64,000 nt of DNA from Variovorax paradoxus (GCF_000834655.1 NZ_JXQQ01000028.1:248001-312000), one strand, 5' to 3'. Shown: positions 1 through 8,808, counted from the first letter of the stretch. Numbers and translations: made by a program. The notes: a model not told the origin generated them from the sequence alone.

Positions 1-2208
1 CTCGGGCGTGTCGGCGAATTCCAGCGCGTTCTCGACCGCCTGGCTGAAGAGCTTGAACTGCGCGCCGAACTCCGCGCGCGCCTCGGTCGCGCCCAGCGAC
101 TTGCGCCGCACGCGCGCATCGGCGCGCATGCGGTTGATGTCGGCATAGATCAGCGAGATGCGGTCCAGGATCGAGGTGCGTATCACGGCATCGCCGCCCG
201 GCAGGCTCCCCAGCTGCTCGGTCAGCAGATCGAGGCCTGCGGCCTGCTCGTCGAGCGTCGCGAGCATCTGCCCGAGCGCGGGCGAGGTAGCCAAGTTGGG
301 CAGCTCGAGCGCAAGCTTGTCCAGCGCCTGGCGCTGGCCGTTGAATGCGGTGTCGGCCGCCAGGAACTGCATCGCGCGCTCGCCGATGCGTTGCTGCTCC
401 ACCTCGAGCGCAGCGTCCATCGCGGCGATGCGCGGCAGGTCGGCGTAGCGCAGCTCCTTGAGCATCTGCAGCGCGCCGCGCCGCTCGCGCAGGCGCCCGA
501 GCGCCTTCACGAAATCGTCGGGCGCACGCCAGATGGTGCTGGCGATGTCGACCAGCAGCGCATGCTGCGCGTCTTCGGCGCGGGCCAGTGCGCGCGCGGT
601 TTCGCGCCGGATGGTGTCGACCTTCTCGAACTCGGCCAGCGTGCTGCGCGCCACGTCGGCAATGCTGCGCAGCTCGCCCATGAGGCCGGCGGCTTCGGGC
701 GCGTCGAGCCAGAAGTAGGCGTCGCTCACCCGGGTGCACTGGCGGATCAGGTCTTCGTAGGCGGCGCGCGTGGGTGCCTGCTCCCGCACCGCGCGGGCGA
801 TGCCCATGAGGTCGCTCACGCCGCGCACCAGTTCGGCGTTGCCGATCTTTCCGAAGAAGCCGGTGGCCGGCGGCTGCGCACTCACATGCTCGTCGCTGGC
901 GAACGGCGTTTGCCACAGCTGCATCGGGTGCACGCGCGACGGCTCGCCGTCGTTGTCGTGGAACACGAGGATGCGGCCGTCGGCAAAGCGCGCGTAGCCG
1001 TTGGCGATGATCGGCGTGGCGAGCTTCTTGTCGATCAGGTTGTAGTTGAAGAGCGCGTAGCGCCCCGGCTTCGGGTCGTAGAAGACATAGGCCACGTCCT
1101 CGCCATTGGGCGAGCGAAGCATGCGCTTGAAGCGCAGGTGCTCCACCACCTCGGCTGGCAGGTCGAAGCGCTTGTACTCGCCCGACTGCAGGTAATAGCC
1201 GCCCGGGAAAATGATGCCGTGGTCTTCGGGCAGCTGCACGCAGGAGCCGCCGACGGCATCGATGCGCTCGACCTGCTGCGTGCGGATGTTGAACACCAGG
1301 TAGCGCGTGACCTGCTCGCGGTAGGGCTTCACGCGCAAGAGGATCAGCATGCCGAGCTTGGCCCAGGCGATTTCGGCGTCGGTGAGCGACTGGCTCTTGT
1401 CCTCCACCGGTTCGCTGTAGATCCCGAGGCCCGTCTCGGTGTTGTTCTCGATCTTGATCGTGAGGTCGCCGCCCAGCGTTTCGACGAACACCGTATCGAG
1501 CACGTTCACGTGCGGGTGCTTGCCGCCCACATGGTCTTCGCGCGTGGCGACGGTCCATTCGAAATCGTGGCTCGCGGGCAAGGCGATGTCGCGCTCGCCG
1601 CGGTTGTCGATGTAGTGGATGCTGCCGTCGCGCTCGATGGCCCAGCGGAACACGCGCACGTCATGCAGTTGCTGGCCGATCTGGAACGCGGCCAGCAGCT
1701 TGTCCTGCGTCACGCGCAGCTGCAGCAGCGTGGCCTGCTTGTAGTAGGCGTAGAGCTCGCGGAAGTCGGAGACGAAGCGCGTGTCCTCCAGGAAGCTACC
1801 GGCCAGCGGCACGGGCTGCAGCTCGTCGTTTTCCGTGGCGGCTTCGCCCGGCGTCGCGAGCCGGTAGAGGCCGAACACGTCGCCCACGGCCGTTTCCTTG
1901 CGAAGGCCGATGAACACGTTGTAGCCGAACAGCAGCAGGTCGCCGATGCGCACGATGTCGCGCGCCACGGCGTTGTTCTCGGTGCGCGCGCGCGTGCGCA
2001 GGATCAGCGTCTGGTCGGAGCGGCCGAACTCGGCCAGGCGCTGCTCGTTGAGCGCCTGAGTCTTCTTGAGCAGGCCCTCGCCCTGGGTCTCGAGCCGCTT
2101 TTTCAGCAGGTCGTAGCTGCCGCTGCCGGACACCAGGGCTTCGGTCTGGTCGGCGGGGGTCTGCGCCTGGGCGCCGGGCGGCGCTCCCGTTTCGTCAGTG
2201 GATTGCAT
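1..2208 (-). CDS. DUF3686-type 'DNA repair ATPase', N-terminal part (runs off window)
   Basis: Only the first 736 residues are present; the reading frame is open through the left edge, so the C-terminus is missing. The start is the ATG at 2208, 12 nt after the stop of the zinc-ribbon gene upstream. The N-terminal ~500 residues are a non-repetitive soluble region that fits the long proteins annotated as DNA repair ATPases (DUF3686) found beside flotillin/PspA genes. Residues ~540-736 are Ala/Arg/Glu-rich and probably coiled coil. No Walker A or B motif is in the visible part; in this family the AAA ATPase module lies toward the C-terminus, outside the window. There is no signal peptide, so a cytoplasmic location is expected. 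It is the last visible gene of the envelope-stress cassette. 'DNA repair' is an inherited annotation, and a role with the flotillin/PspA partners is inferred from context. Confidence 0.75.
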   Translation of the reverse strand, partial: MQSTDETGAPPGAQAQTPADQTEALVSGSGSYDLLKKRLETQGEGLLKKTQALNEQRLAEFGRSDQTLILRTRARTENNAVARDIVRIGDLLLFGYNVFIGLRKETAVGDVFGLYRLATPGEAATENDELQPVPLAGSFLEDTRFVSDFRELYAYYKQATLLQLRVTQDKLLAAFQIGQQLHDVRVFRWAIERDGSIHYIDNRGERDIALPASHDFEWTVATREDHVGGKHPHVNVLDTVFVETLGGDLTIKIENNTETGLGIYSEPVEDKSQSLTDAEIAWAKLGMLILLRVKPYREQVTRYLVFNIRTQQVERIDAVGGSCVQLPEDHGIIFPGGYYLQSGEYKRFDLPAEVVEHLRFKRMLRSPNGEDVAYVFYDPKPGRYALFNYNLIDKKLATPIIANGYARFADGRILVFHDNDGEPSRVHPMQLWQTPFASDEHVSAQPPATGFFGKIGNAELVRGVSDLMGIARAVREQAPTRAAYEDLIRQCTRVSDAYFWLDAPEAAGLMGELRSIADVARSTLAEFEKVDTIRRETARALARAEDAQHALLVDIASTIWRAPDDFVKALGRLRERRGALQMLKELRYADLPRIAAMDAALEVEQQRIGERAMQFLAADTAFNGQRQALDKLALELPNLATSPALGQMLATLDEQAAGLDLLTEQLGSLPGGDAVIRTSILDRISLIYADINRMRADARVRRKSLGATEARAEFGAQFKLFSQAVENALEFADTPE

Positions 2209-2220
2209 GGATCGGCGCGA

Positions 2221-2766
2221 TCAGTCCGCGCGCAACAGTGCGAGCAGTTCGTCGCGGTGAGGCTGGGTGTCGAGCCAGGCGCGGATGCGGTCCAGCTCGT
2301 CGATGCAGTCGTCGCCATAGCGGCGGCGCAGCGCGGCCAGGCGCGCTTCGCGCACCTCCTCGGTCTGCAGGCGCCGCTGCCATCCGTCGGACAGCAACTC
2401 GTCGAGCCGGCCGGCAAGGCCGCGGCTCACGATGGCGCGCCACTCGCCCGCGTCGAACCACAGGTTCTGGCACGACACGCAGCGGTCGATGCGGAAGTCG
2501 GGCCCGGCGCTCACGCGCAGGCGCTGCATCAGCCGGTCGCATTCGGGGCAATGCCGCACGGCCGCGATGTCGAACACCTCGATGACTTCGTCGTCGACCG
2601 CATGCGGCACGCGGCTCGGGTCGGCGGCCTTCCAGGCGCGCCAGTCGTCCATGGCCATCACCATGCCGCTGCAGTCGACGCACTGCACGCCCAGCAGGGC
2701 CTCGGCCAGCGCCACCGGCTGCATCGATGCGTGCCCGGTGCAGCTGCACTTCAGGCTCGGGTTCAT
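2221..2766 (-). CDS. TFIIB-type zinc-ribbon protein of the flotillin cassette
   Basis: This 181-residue protein has paired cysteines at C7/C9, C29/C32, C73/C76 and C96/C99. The second set, CPEC then CVSC followed by an NLWFDAGEW stretch, matches the zf-TFIIB (PF13453) ribbon, and the first set looks like a more diverged ribbon, giving a likely double zinc-binding protein. The C-terminal ~70 residues are helical and charged. It has no signal or membrane segment. The start overlaps the flotillin stop by 4 nt (ATGA, 2763-2766), so translational coupling is likely. Its product may be a zinc-dependent adaptor between the membrane flotillin and the downstream ATPase; that function is inferred from the neighbourhood only. 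Confidence 0.8.
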   Translation of the reverse strand: MNPSLKCSCTGHASMQPVALAEALLGVQCVDCSGMVMAMDDWRAWKAADPSRVPHAVDDEVIEVFDIAAVRHCPECDRLMQRLRVSAGPDFRIDRCVSCQNLWFDAGEWRAIVSRGLAGRLDELLSDGWQRRLQTEEVREARLAALRRRYGDDCIDELDRIRAWLDTQPHRDELLALLRAD

Positions 2767-4949
2767 TGCGCGCTTCCGTTCAACGGGCGAAAGGTGGAGA
2801 TCAGGTTCTGCAGCGCCGACTTCTGGCTCTCGGTGCCGTCTGCGGCAATGCGGCTCATCAGCGAGGCCACGCTGAGGTTCTGGATCTCGCCCGACGAATT
2901 GCCGAGGGCGCCGACGATGTCGCGCAGGTCCTTCACCACGTCGCGTTCGCCCGAGAGCTGGTCCTTGAAGGCGACCTGCACCGCCTGGCTCTTGGAGATG
3001 ACGCCGTCGATCCCCTTGCCCACCGAGAGCGAGCGCACGAAGCTGTCGAAGTAGTCGCCCGAGCCGCCCACGATGTCGATCTTGGCGTTCGCGAGCGCGG
3101 TGCCCAGCACATCGGCCTGTTCCTTGGCGATGGAGGTTTGCGCATCGATGCCCTTCAGGGTCTCGATGTGCGACTTTTCCAGGCGCATGCGGAACTCTTC
3201 GTGGTCGCGGGTTTCGGGGCTCATCGACTTCATGGCTTCGAACTTCTCGTGCAGGCCCTTGGCCTCGGCGTTGAAGCGGGCTTCGATCACCTGCGCATCG
3301 GCCTGGCCGGACTTCAGCGTGGCTTCGGCATCGGCCGTGCGCACGCTCACGTCGGCGAGGCCGAGCTTTTCCTTGCCCGAGGCTTCGGCATCGAACTTGG
3401 CGCGCATGCCGGCGGCTTCGGCCTGCGAGCGCGCCTCGATCACCTGCGCGTCGGCCTGGCCGGCCTTGAGGATCGCGTCGGCATCGGCCTGGCGCACGTG
3501 CACGTCGGCCAGGCCCAGCTTTTCCTTGCCCGAGGCTTCGGCCTCGAAGGTGGCCAGGCGCGCCTGCGCGGTGGCGATCTCGACCTTGGCAGCCGCCAGG
3601 CCCGGCGCGGCGGACAGGGCTTCCATGCCCTCGGCCTCGCGCTTCTTCGACTCGGCATCGCGCTCGGCGACCTTCAGCTTGGCATCGGCCAGCGTCAGCT
3701 CTTCGGCCGCCTTGTGGCGTGCGCGCTTTTCCTGGGTTTCGGCCGCCTTCACGTCGATCACCATCTTCTCGTCGGCCTGGCCCTCGGCCATGATCACGAC
3801 CGACTTCTTCGTGCGCTCGGCCTCGGCCACCACGCGCAGTTCCTTGATGGCTTCTTCCTGCTCGGCCACCGTGCGCTCGACCACGATGCGCTCGCGGATC
3901 ACGTCGGCAATGGCCTTCTTCTGCACTTCGACGGCCTTGTCCTTCTCGATGCGCTGCAGCGTCACTTCCTTCTCGCGGTCGACGATTTCCAGGTCGCGGG
4001 CGCGCGTGACCTTTTCTTCCTCGACGGCCACCGCACGCTTGCGATTGTTTTCGGCCACTTCCTTCTCGCGCTGCACGTTCTCCTGCTGCACGGCCACGGT
4101 CTGCTCCGAGAGCAGGCGCGCGGTCTCGGACTTCGTGCGCTCCTCGGACTGGATCTTGGCGGTCTCGGCCTCCTCGCGGGCACGCACGCTGGCGATCTCG
4201 CGGTGCTGGCGCGAGGTGGCGTCGGCCTGCTGGCGTTCGAGTTCGAGCAGCGCTTCCTGCGTCTCGACGTTCTTCTTCTTGATCTGCATTTCCTCGTTGC
4301 GGCGCAGTTCGTTGGTGCGCACATGCTCGACCGCCGTGAGTTCGGTGATCTTCTTGATGCCCTGTGCATCGAGGATGTTGTTGGCGTCCAGCTCCGACAG
4401 CGGCGTCTGCTCGAGGTAGTCGATGGCCGCGTCTTCCAGCACGTAGCCCGAGAGGTCGTTGCCGATCTGGCTGATGATCTGGTCGCGGAAGCCGTCGCGC
4501 GCCTGGTAGAGGTCCACGAAGTCCATCGACTTGCCGACCGTCTTGAGCGCCTCGGAGAACTTGGCGGAGAACAATTCCTCGAGCGTCTCGTGGTTGGAAG
4601 CCCGCGCACAGCCGATGCCCTGCGCCACCTTCAGCACGTCGTCGGCGGTCTTGTTCACGCGCACGAAGAACTTCACCTTGATGTCCGCGCGGATGTTGTC
4701 GCGGCAGATGAGGCCTTCGTTGCCCGAGCGGTCGATCTCGATGGTCTTGACCGAGATGTCCATCAGCTCGGCCTTGTGGATGATCGGGTAGACCATCCGC
4801 CCGGTGAAGGTCACCTCGGGCTCGGCGCGCAGCGTGTTCACGATGAGCGCGTGGCCCTGTTCGATCTTGCGATAGAACTTGGCGAACATCGCGAACAGGC
4901 CGAGGATGACGACGGCCAGTATGACCACGGCAAAGATGATGGGCTCCAT
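2763..4949 (-). CDS. Flotillin-like SPFH-domain protein (YqiK type)
   Basis: The 728-residue product begins with one hydrophobic segment (about residues 3-25), followed by an SPFH/PHB domain (about 30-230) and a long Glu/Ala/Lys-rich coiled coil (about 240-590), the flotillin architecture. E. coli YqiK is about 550 residues, so this protein is long. Part of the extra length is a tandem duplication: residues ~466-516 and ~517-567 are near copies that both contain ASGKEKLGLADV and GQADAQVIEAR. Flotillins scaffold membrane microdomains and are usually coupled to a YqiJ/NfeD-like OB-fold membrane partner, which here is the adjacent upstream gene. The protein should be anchored in the inner membrane with its bulk in the cytoplasm. 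The C-terminus overlaps the zinc-ribbon gene by 4 nt. Confidence 0.92.
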   Translation of the reverse strand: MEPIIFAVVILAVVILGLFAMFAKFYRKIEQGHALIVNTLRAEPEVTFTGRMVYPIIHKAELMDISVKTIEIDRSGNEGLICRDNIRADIKVKFFVRVNKTADDVLKVAQGIGCARASNHETLEELFSAKFSEALKTVGKSMDFVDLYQARDGFRDQIISQIGNDLSGYVLEDAAIDYLEQTPLSELDANNILDAQGIKKITELTAVEHVRTNELRRNEEMQIKKKNVETQEALLELERQQADATSRQHREIASVRAREEAETAKIQSEERTKSETARLLSEQTVAVQQENVQREKEVAENNRKRAVAVEEEKVTRARDLEIVDREKEVTLQRIEKDKAVEVQKKAIADVIRERIVVERTVAEQEEAIKELRVVAEAERTKKSVVIMAEGQADEKMVIDVKAAETQEKRARHKAAEELTLADAKLKVAERDAESKKREAEGMEALSAAPGLAAAKVEIATAQARLATFEAEASGKEKLGLADVHVRQADADAILKAGQADAQVIEARSQAEAAGMRAKFDAEASGKEKLGLADVSVRTADAEATLKSGQADAQVIEARFNAEAKGLHEKFEAMKSMSPETRDHEEFRMRLEKSHIETLKGIDAQTSIAKEQADVLGTALANAKIDIVGGSGDYFDSFVRSLSVGKGIDGVISKSQAVQVAFKDQLSGERDVVKDLRDIVGALGNSSGEIQNLSVASLMSRIAADGTESQKSALQNLISTFRPLNGSAQ

Positions 4950-5001
4950 TTTTTCTCCAGATTTGCTTTGAGAGCGGACGAACAGTAAGGGGTGCGCGTG
5001 A

Positions 5002-5646
5002 TCAGACGATGTCTTCGTGCGCCGCGATGAGGTAGCGCCCCGCCACCTCGTCGTATTCGAGGATGAGCGCGTGCGAGCCGCGCTTGAGCGTGTTGGGCGT
5101 GGGAGCCCAGACGCGGATGTTCAGGCTCGCGCCGCGGCGGGAAATTTCGGCGCGGCCGTCCTTCTCGTTCACCACGCCGGTGACCACGCGGCAGGCCTGG
5201 CCGACCAGCCCGGCATTGCTCACGGCCGTGTGGCTCACGAAAAGGCCGCGCAGCGGCCGGATGGCGACGGCCGTGACGGGAATGGCGATGGCCGCGCTGG
5301 CCACCAGCAGCACCGTGCCGGCCACAAGCTTGAGCAGCATCGTGGGCACCAGCGGCATGAGCCACTCGCCGCCCAGGCACGAGACCGTCCACGCCACCAG
5401 CACCAGCAGGCTCACGGCCACCGAGAACGGCACGCCGTTCAGGCCGAAGGCCACGACGTAGCTTGCGAGCTGGCCTACGTCGCTGGAGTCGCCGTCGGCA
5501 TGCGTATGCAGGTCGACGTCGATGCCGCTGTGTTCGATGTCGACCATGCCGAGCACCGCGAGCACCCAATAGATCACCACGACGCCCAGCAGCACCGTGT
5601 AGATCGCGGTGGGGTACCCCGTCACCGCATCCATGAAATTGCCCAT
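5002..5646 (-). CDS. YqiJ-like OB-fold membrane protein, flotillin partner
   Basis: The 214-residue protein starts at the ATG at 5646 (MGNFMDAV); the longer open frame upstream overlaps the preceding gene and adds no plausible sequence. It has about three membrane segments (roughly residues 14-36, 66-90 and 97-125) and a soluble C-terminal domain (about 145-214) of short beta strands matching the OB-fold of YqiJ/NfeD-like proteins. These partner flotillins, and the flotillin gene follows after about 50 nt. The OB domain probably faces the cytoplasm. Upstream spacing to the 119-residue gene is about 35 nt, consistent with one operon. Confidence 0.85.
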   Translation of the reverse strand: MGNFMDAVTGYPTAIYTVLLGVVVIYWVLAVLGMVDIEHSGIDVDLHTHADGDSSDVGQLASYVVAFGLNGVPFSVAVSLLVLVAWTVSCLGGEWLMPLVPTMLLKLVAGTVLLVASAAIAIPVTAVAIRPLRGLFVSHTAVSNAGLVGQACRVVTGVVNEKDGRAEISRRGASLNIRVWAPTPNTLKRGSHALILEYDEVAGRYLIAAHEDIV

Positions 5647-5680
5647 TGATCCTCCCGCGTGCGGGTTGTTGTTCGTTGTT

Positions 5681-6040
5681 CTACTTGCGGCCCGGCTTCC
5701 CCGCGCCGGCGCCCTTCTTTCCACCACTTGCAAATGCAATCAGGTCGCGCGTGGCCCTCTCCTTGATGGCCAGCCGATCGTCGGCGGCCAGGCCGTAGCG
5801 CCTGGCCAGAAATTCGTAGTCTGCCCCACTGAGCGACACCGTCAGGCGCGGCCGCTTGGGCTTGGACGTGGTCGCCAGGCCCAGCAGCTGGCGGATTTGG
5901 TCGGAGGTGGACACGTGCTGCTCGAACGCCGCCGTGCGCACCGCCTCCAGCACGGCCTCCTCCACGTCGAACGCCACCTGGACGGCGCGTATCGCCTCGT
6001 CCGAGCCCTGCCAGCGAACCGGCTTGACCCGCACGTTCAT
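5681..6040 (-). CDS. Uncharacterised 119-residue protein of the PspA/flotillin cassette
   Basis: I do not recognise a characterised family. The protein has no signal or membrane segment. Residues ~25-55 are helical and end in a segment (TSDQIRQLLGL) typical of small DNA-binding or ribbon-helix-helix-like proteins, and residues ~65-100 contain LTVSLSGADYEFLARRYGL, again like an antitoxin or RHH fold. The tail is Gly/Lys-rich and basic (GGKKGAGAGKPGRK). Its start overlaps the end of the PspA gene by 4 nt (ATGA, 6037-6040), so it is translated with PspA. A DNA-binding regulator of the cassette or a PspA-binding adaptor are both possible; the sequence does not decide. Confidence 0.75.
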   Translation of the reverse strand: MNVRVKPVRWQGSDEAIRAVQVAFDVEEAVLEAVRTAAFEQHVSTSDQIRQLLGLATTSKPKRPRLTVSLSGADYEFLARRYGLAADDRLAIKERATRDLIAFASGGKKGAGAGKPGRK

Positions 6041-6750
6041 TCCGAAGCGGTCCCGCCCGGGTTGGCCTGGCGGGCGCGGATGCGCTCCATCACCTTGCCG
6101 GTGCGGTCTGCGTCGTTGCCGATGCCCGCGGCGGCCAGCTTCTTCTCGAGCGCCTGGTGGCCCAGTTCGTTCTCGAGCGCCTGGCTGGCGGTCATGCGGT
6201 CGGCCAGGTCTTCGTGGCGGGCGCGGATGCGTTCGAGCGATTCGCGCGCATTGGCCAGGCGCGAGCCGCCGCTGCCGATGTTCTCGGAGATCGACTGCGT
6301 GGCGCGGTAGACGCTCTCGGTGGTCTTGGCGATGCCGATCTCGCGCTCGTGCTCGCGGATGCGCGCCTCGGCCGACTTGATCAGCTCCTTGAGCCTGGAG
6401 ACCTGCAGCGCATACGAAGCGTGGGCCTTGGCCTGCTCCTCGAGTTCCTGCTCGATGGTGCCGACCTTGGCGGCCACGTCGAGCGCAAGGCCCTCTTGCG
6501 TCTTGTTGAGCGCCTCCACCGCGAGGCCTTCGTAGCGCGCGATCTCGTTCTTCAGCCGCTCGATCTGGCGGGCCGACTGCATCTCCTTGGCCATCACGCC
6601 GGTGAGGTCGCCCTTGGCCTTCTCGATGCTGTGCTTGGCGTCGATGATTTCCTGCTCGTAGATGCGCGTGGCGTTGCTGTCGACCACGCTCTCGCCGATT
6701 TCGCGCGCGCTGCCGCGCAGCAGGGTGACAAGCTTCTTGATGACGGTCAT
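6037..6750 (-). CDS. PspA/IM30 family protein (YjfJ-like)
   Basis: The 237-residue product is almost entirely alpha-helical with heptad-like charged repeats, typical of PspA/IM30/Vipp1 proteins, which share the ESCRT-III fold and assemble on stressed membranes. The N-terminus (MTVIKKLVTLLRG) is short and weakly amphipathic, and ARIREHEREIGIAK and QALEKKLAAAGI near the C-terminus agree with the YjfJ subgroup. Unlike classical psp loci, no PspF, PspB or PspC gene is present; the neighbours are YjfI-like and flotillin genes instead. It is the second gene of the cassette, 12 nt after the YjfI-like stop, and overlaps the next gene by 4 nt. The role in membrane-integrity maintenance is inferred from the family. 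Confidence 0.9.
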   Translation of the reverse strand: MTVIKKLVTLLRGSAREIGESVVDSNATRIYEQEIIDAKHSIEKAKGDLTGVMAKEMQSARQIERLKNEIARYEGLAVEALNKTQEGLALDVAAKVGTIEQELEEQAKAHASYALQVSRLKELIKSAEARIREHEREIGIAKTTESVYRATQSISENIGSGGSRLANARESLERIRARHEDLADRMTASQALENELGHQALEKKLAAAGIGNDADRTGKVMERIRARQANPGGTASE

Positions 6751-6762
6751 GTGGATCTCCGC

Positions 6763-7179
6763 TTAATTCAGGAATTCGGACAGGGCGTCGAGCGCATCGA
6801 GCGCGTTGTCGCTGAGCACGGCCACTTCGCGTGCGACGTCTTCCACGCTCGCATTGCGCCCCAGTGCACCGGTGAGCACGTAGCGGCCATCGACGCGGCC
6901 GAACGACGACAGCGGCACGGACGGGTTCAGGTCGAGCAGCGATTCGAGCAGCTCGGTGCGCCGCTCCGGCTTCACTTCATCCTCGGTCCAGAGGTAGCAG
7001 ATGCAGATGATCTGCATGTCGGAACTGGTAATGAAGATAGGCAGCTCGTCGCGCCCCTCGATGCTCACCTGGACCACGGGCGTGCTGCCCGGAATGGGCT
7101 GCAGCTGCACCGGCAGCCCACCCATTGCGGCGCCCGCCAGCGCATCGAGGCCCTTGAGTTGATCGAGCAGTGATTGCAT
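6763..7179 (-). CDS. YjfI family protein (DUF2170)
   Basis: The 138-residue soluble protein matches the DUF2170/YjfI pattern: an N-terminal QLLDQLKGLDAL-like helix, a central PIFITSSDMQIICICYLW beta segment and a C-terminal helix rich in Asp/Ala/Leu. YjfI genes sit immediately upstream of the PspA-like yjfJ in many proteobacteria, as here, and the product is thought to work with it, though the biochemical role is unknown. It is the first gene of the minus-strand cassette, so the promoter should lie in the 140 bp between 7180 and the divergent acetyltransferase gene. Recognition is good; function is unassigned. Confidence 0.85.
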   Translation of the reverse strand: MQSLLDQLKGLDALAGAAMGGLPVQLQPIPGSTPVVQVSIEGRDELPIFITSSDMQIICICYLWTEDEVKPERRTELLESLLDLNPSVPLSSFGRVDGRYVLTGALGRNASVEDVAREVAVLSDNALDALDALSEFLN

Positions 7180-7318
7180 ACCTCTCCTTGTGGTTGCGTA
7201 CCGTTGGAAGCGAGCGGTGCTTCGATGGGATCACTATATGTGTGCCGACATAACATGTCAAAAATTTTCTTTTCGCCGACCCATGACTTTCGGCACTGGT
7301 GCGATTCATGATCCGGCG

Positions 7319-7750
7319 ATGACCAGGCAGACACCGGCGACCATCTCGACCGCCACCGAAGAAGAAGTCCGGAGCGGCGTGCTCGGCCGGCACCTGCGGC
7401 AGTTCAACTACGGCTTCGTCGGCGAATACCCGCAGGCACAGCCGGTGTGCCTCAACGCATGGGACGCGAATGGAGAACTCGTGGGCGGACTGCGCGCCTA
7501 CGTCTTCCTCAACTGGCTGCGCATCGACGTGCTCTGGGTGGCCGAGGCCTCACGCGGCCAGCGACTGGGCACGCGCCTCCTCGCAGAAGCCGAGCGGCGC
7601 GCCACGGAGCTCGGTGCGCACGGCGCGGCTCTCGAAACCTTCGAGTGGCAGGCCCGCGGCTTCTATCTCAAGCAGGGCTACGAGGAGTACGGCCGCATCG
7701 ATGATTACGTCAAAGGCTTCTATCTCGCCTCGATGAAAAAGAAACTCTGA
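7319..7750 (+). CDS. GNAT family N-acetyltransferase
   Basis: From the ATG at 7319 the protein is 143 residues, a typical single-domain GNAT. The core strand WLRIDVLWVAEASRGQRLG contains the R/Q-x-x-G-x-G/A-like acetyl-CoA pyrophosphate loop (RGQRLG), followed by a helix (LLAEAERRATELG) and the C-terminal strand and helix ending in FYLKQGYEEYGRI, all classic GNAT motifs. An in-frame ATG at 7283 is a possible alternative; no clear Shine-Dalgarno sequence decides between them. The gene is divergent from the stress cassette and convergent with the following LysR gene. The substrate is unknown. Confidence 0.85.
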   Translation: MTRQTPATISTATEEEVRSGVLGRHLRQFNYGFVGEYPQAQPVCLNAWDANGELVGGLRAYVFLNWLRIDVLWVAEASRGQRLGTRLLAEAERRATELGAHGAALETFEWQARGFYLKQGYEEYGRIDDYVKGFYLASMKKKL

Positions 7751-7759
7751 GCCGTACGC

Positions 7760-8701
7760 TCACACCTCGAACCCCGCCTTCAGCGCCTCGCGCAGGTGTT
7801 CGACGAACAGGGTCACGGCCCGCGGTATGTGCAGCGAATACGGGCGGATGGCGTAGATCTCATCCGCGAAAGCCCCGGTGGGCCGCCATTCGGGCAGCAC
7901 TTCCACCAGCTTGCCTGCCTGCAGGCCCGCTTGCGCGCTGAAGTCCGGCAGCAGCGCGATGCCCAGGCCCGCCTGGGCGGCATCACGAAGCGCCTCGCTG
8001 TTGTTCGCTGCCAGCGGCCCGTCGATGGGCACGGTCATGCGCTCGGCCTGGCGTGCGCGGCCGCCGCGCCGCTCGAAGGACCACACGTTCGTCTCCTGCC
8101 CGCGCGGATAGTGAAGGCAGTCGTGCGCGGCCAACATGTGCGGCGTGAGCGGCGTTCCCTTGCGGCGCAGGTACGCGCGGCTGGCCACCAGCACCGAGCG
8201 CGTGGCGCACAGCCGCCAGGCCACGTGCGTGTCGGGCGGCGCGGCCGCATGCCGGATCGCGAGATCGAAGCCCTCCATTGCCAGCGAACTGAGCCGGTCC
8301 GAGAACTCCATCTCGATGCGGATCGACGGATGGGCCAGGAGAAAGTCGGTCAGCCTCGGCACCAGTTGCTGCCGCCCCAGGGCCACCGGCACCGTGACCC
8401 GGATCAGCCCGCGCGGCTCGCCCGCCAGGTCTCGCGCGTTGAGGAAACTATGCGCGATCTGCTCGAAGGGCTCGCGGGTCTGGTCCACCAGGCGCTGACC
8501 GGCCTCGGTGAGCCGCATGCTGCGCGTGGTCCGGCGCACCAGCGTCACGCCCACCGCCCGCTCCAGCTCGGTGATGCGCTGGCTCATCGCCGCCTTGCTC
8601 ACGCCCAGCCGTGCAGCCGCGGCGGTGTAGCTGCCCTGCTGGCCGAGCACGATCAGCCAGTGCAGATGGGCCCAGAGCGACTCGGCTTTTTTGGTATCCA
8701 T
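7760..8701 (-). CDS. LysR family transcriptional regulator
   Basis: The 313-residue product starts at the ATG at 8701. It has an N-terminal winged helix-turn-helix (about residues 8-66, with [20 protein letters not shown]) and a LysR substrate-binding domain. Upstream in-frame codons belong to the divergent promoter region. It faces the mmsA-type dehydrogenase gene across about 107 bp that holds a TTGTTC-N8-GAACAA inverted repeat directly before its start, so control of itself and the dehydrogenase is likely. The effector cannot be read from sequence. Confidence 0.92.
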   Translation of the reverse strand: MDTKKAESLWAHLHWLIVLGQQGSYTAAAARLGVSKAAMSQRITELERAVGVTLVRRTTRSMRLTEAGQRLVDQTREPFEQIAHSFLNARDLAGEPRGLIRVTVPVALGRQQLVPRLTDFLLAHPSIRIEMEFSDRLSSLAMEGFDLAIRHAAAPPDTHVAWRLCATRSVLVASRAYLRRKGTPLTPHMLAAHDCLHYPRGQETNVWSFERRGGRARQAERMTVPIDGPLAANNSEALRDAAQAGLGIALLPDFSAQAGLQAGKLVEVLPEWRPTGAFADEIYAIRPYSLHIPRAVTLFVEHLREALKAGFEV

Positions 8702-8708
8702 GGTTCCA

Positions 8709-8728
8709 TTGTTCAGTTTGGCGAACAA
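8709..8728. promoter_or_regulatory. Inverted repeat, candidate LysR operator
   Basis: TTGTTC (8709-8714) and GAACAA (8723-8728) form a perfect 6-bp inverted repeat with an 8-bp spacer in the divergent LysR/mmsA intergenic region, 7 bp from the LysR start codon. Its position and dyad form fit a LysR-type site. Binding is inferred. Confidence 0.5.
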
Positions 8729-8808
8729 ACAATTCAGCGCTGGAGTATAGGCAGGCACCCCTCGCCTTCCTAGACTTGGCGCCTTCCTCACCACTTCTTG
8801 GCCCTCCC

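Noticed and set aside
391-3054. Plus-strand open frame of 887 codons over the ATPase and zinc-ribbon genes
   Set aside because: It lies antisense to clear genes, has shadow-like composition (repeated Leu/Gly/Val/His), no family features and no ribosome binding site. It results from high third-position G/C in the real minus-strand genes.
2727-4988. Plus-strand open frame of 753 codons antisense to the flotillin gene
   Set aside because: Its apparent repeats mirror the repeated flotillin stalk, and the SPFH protein on the minus strand is certain.
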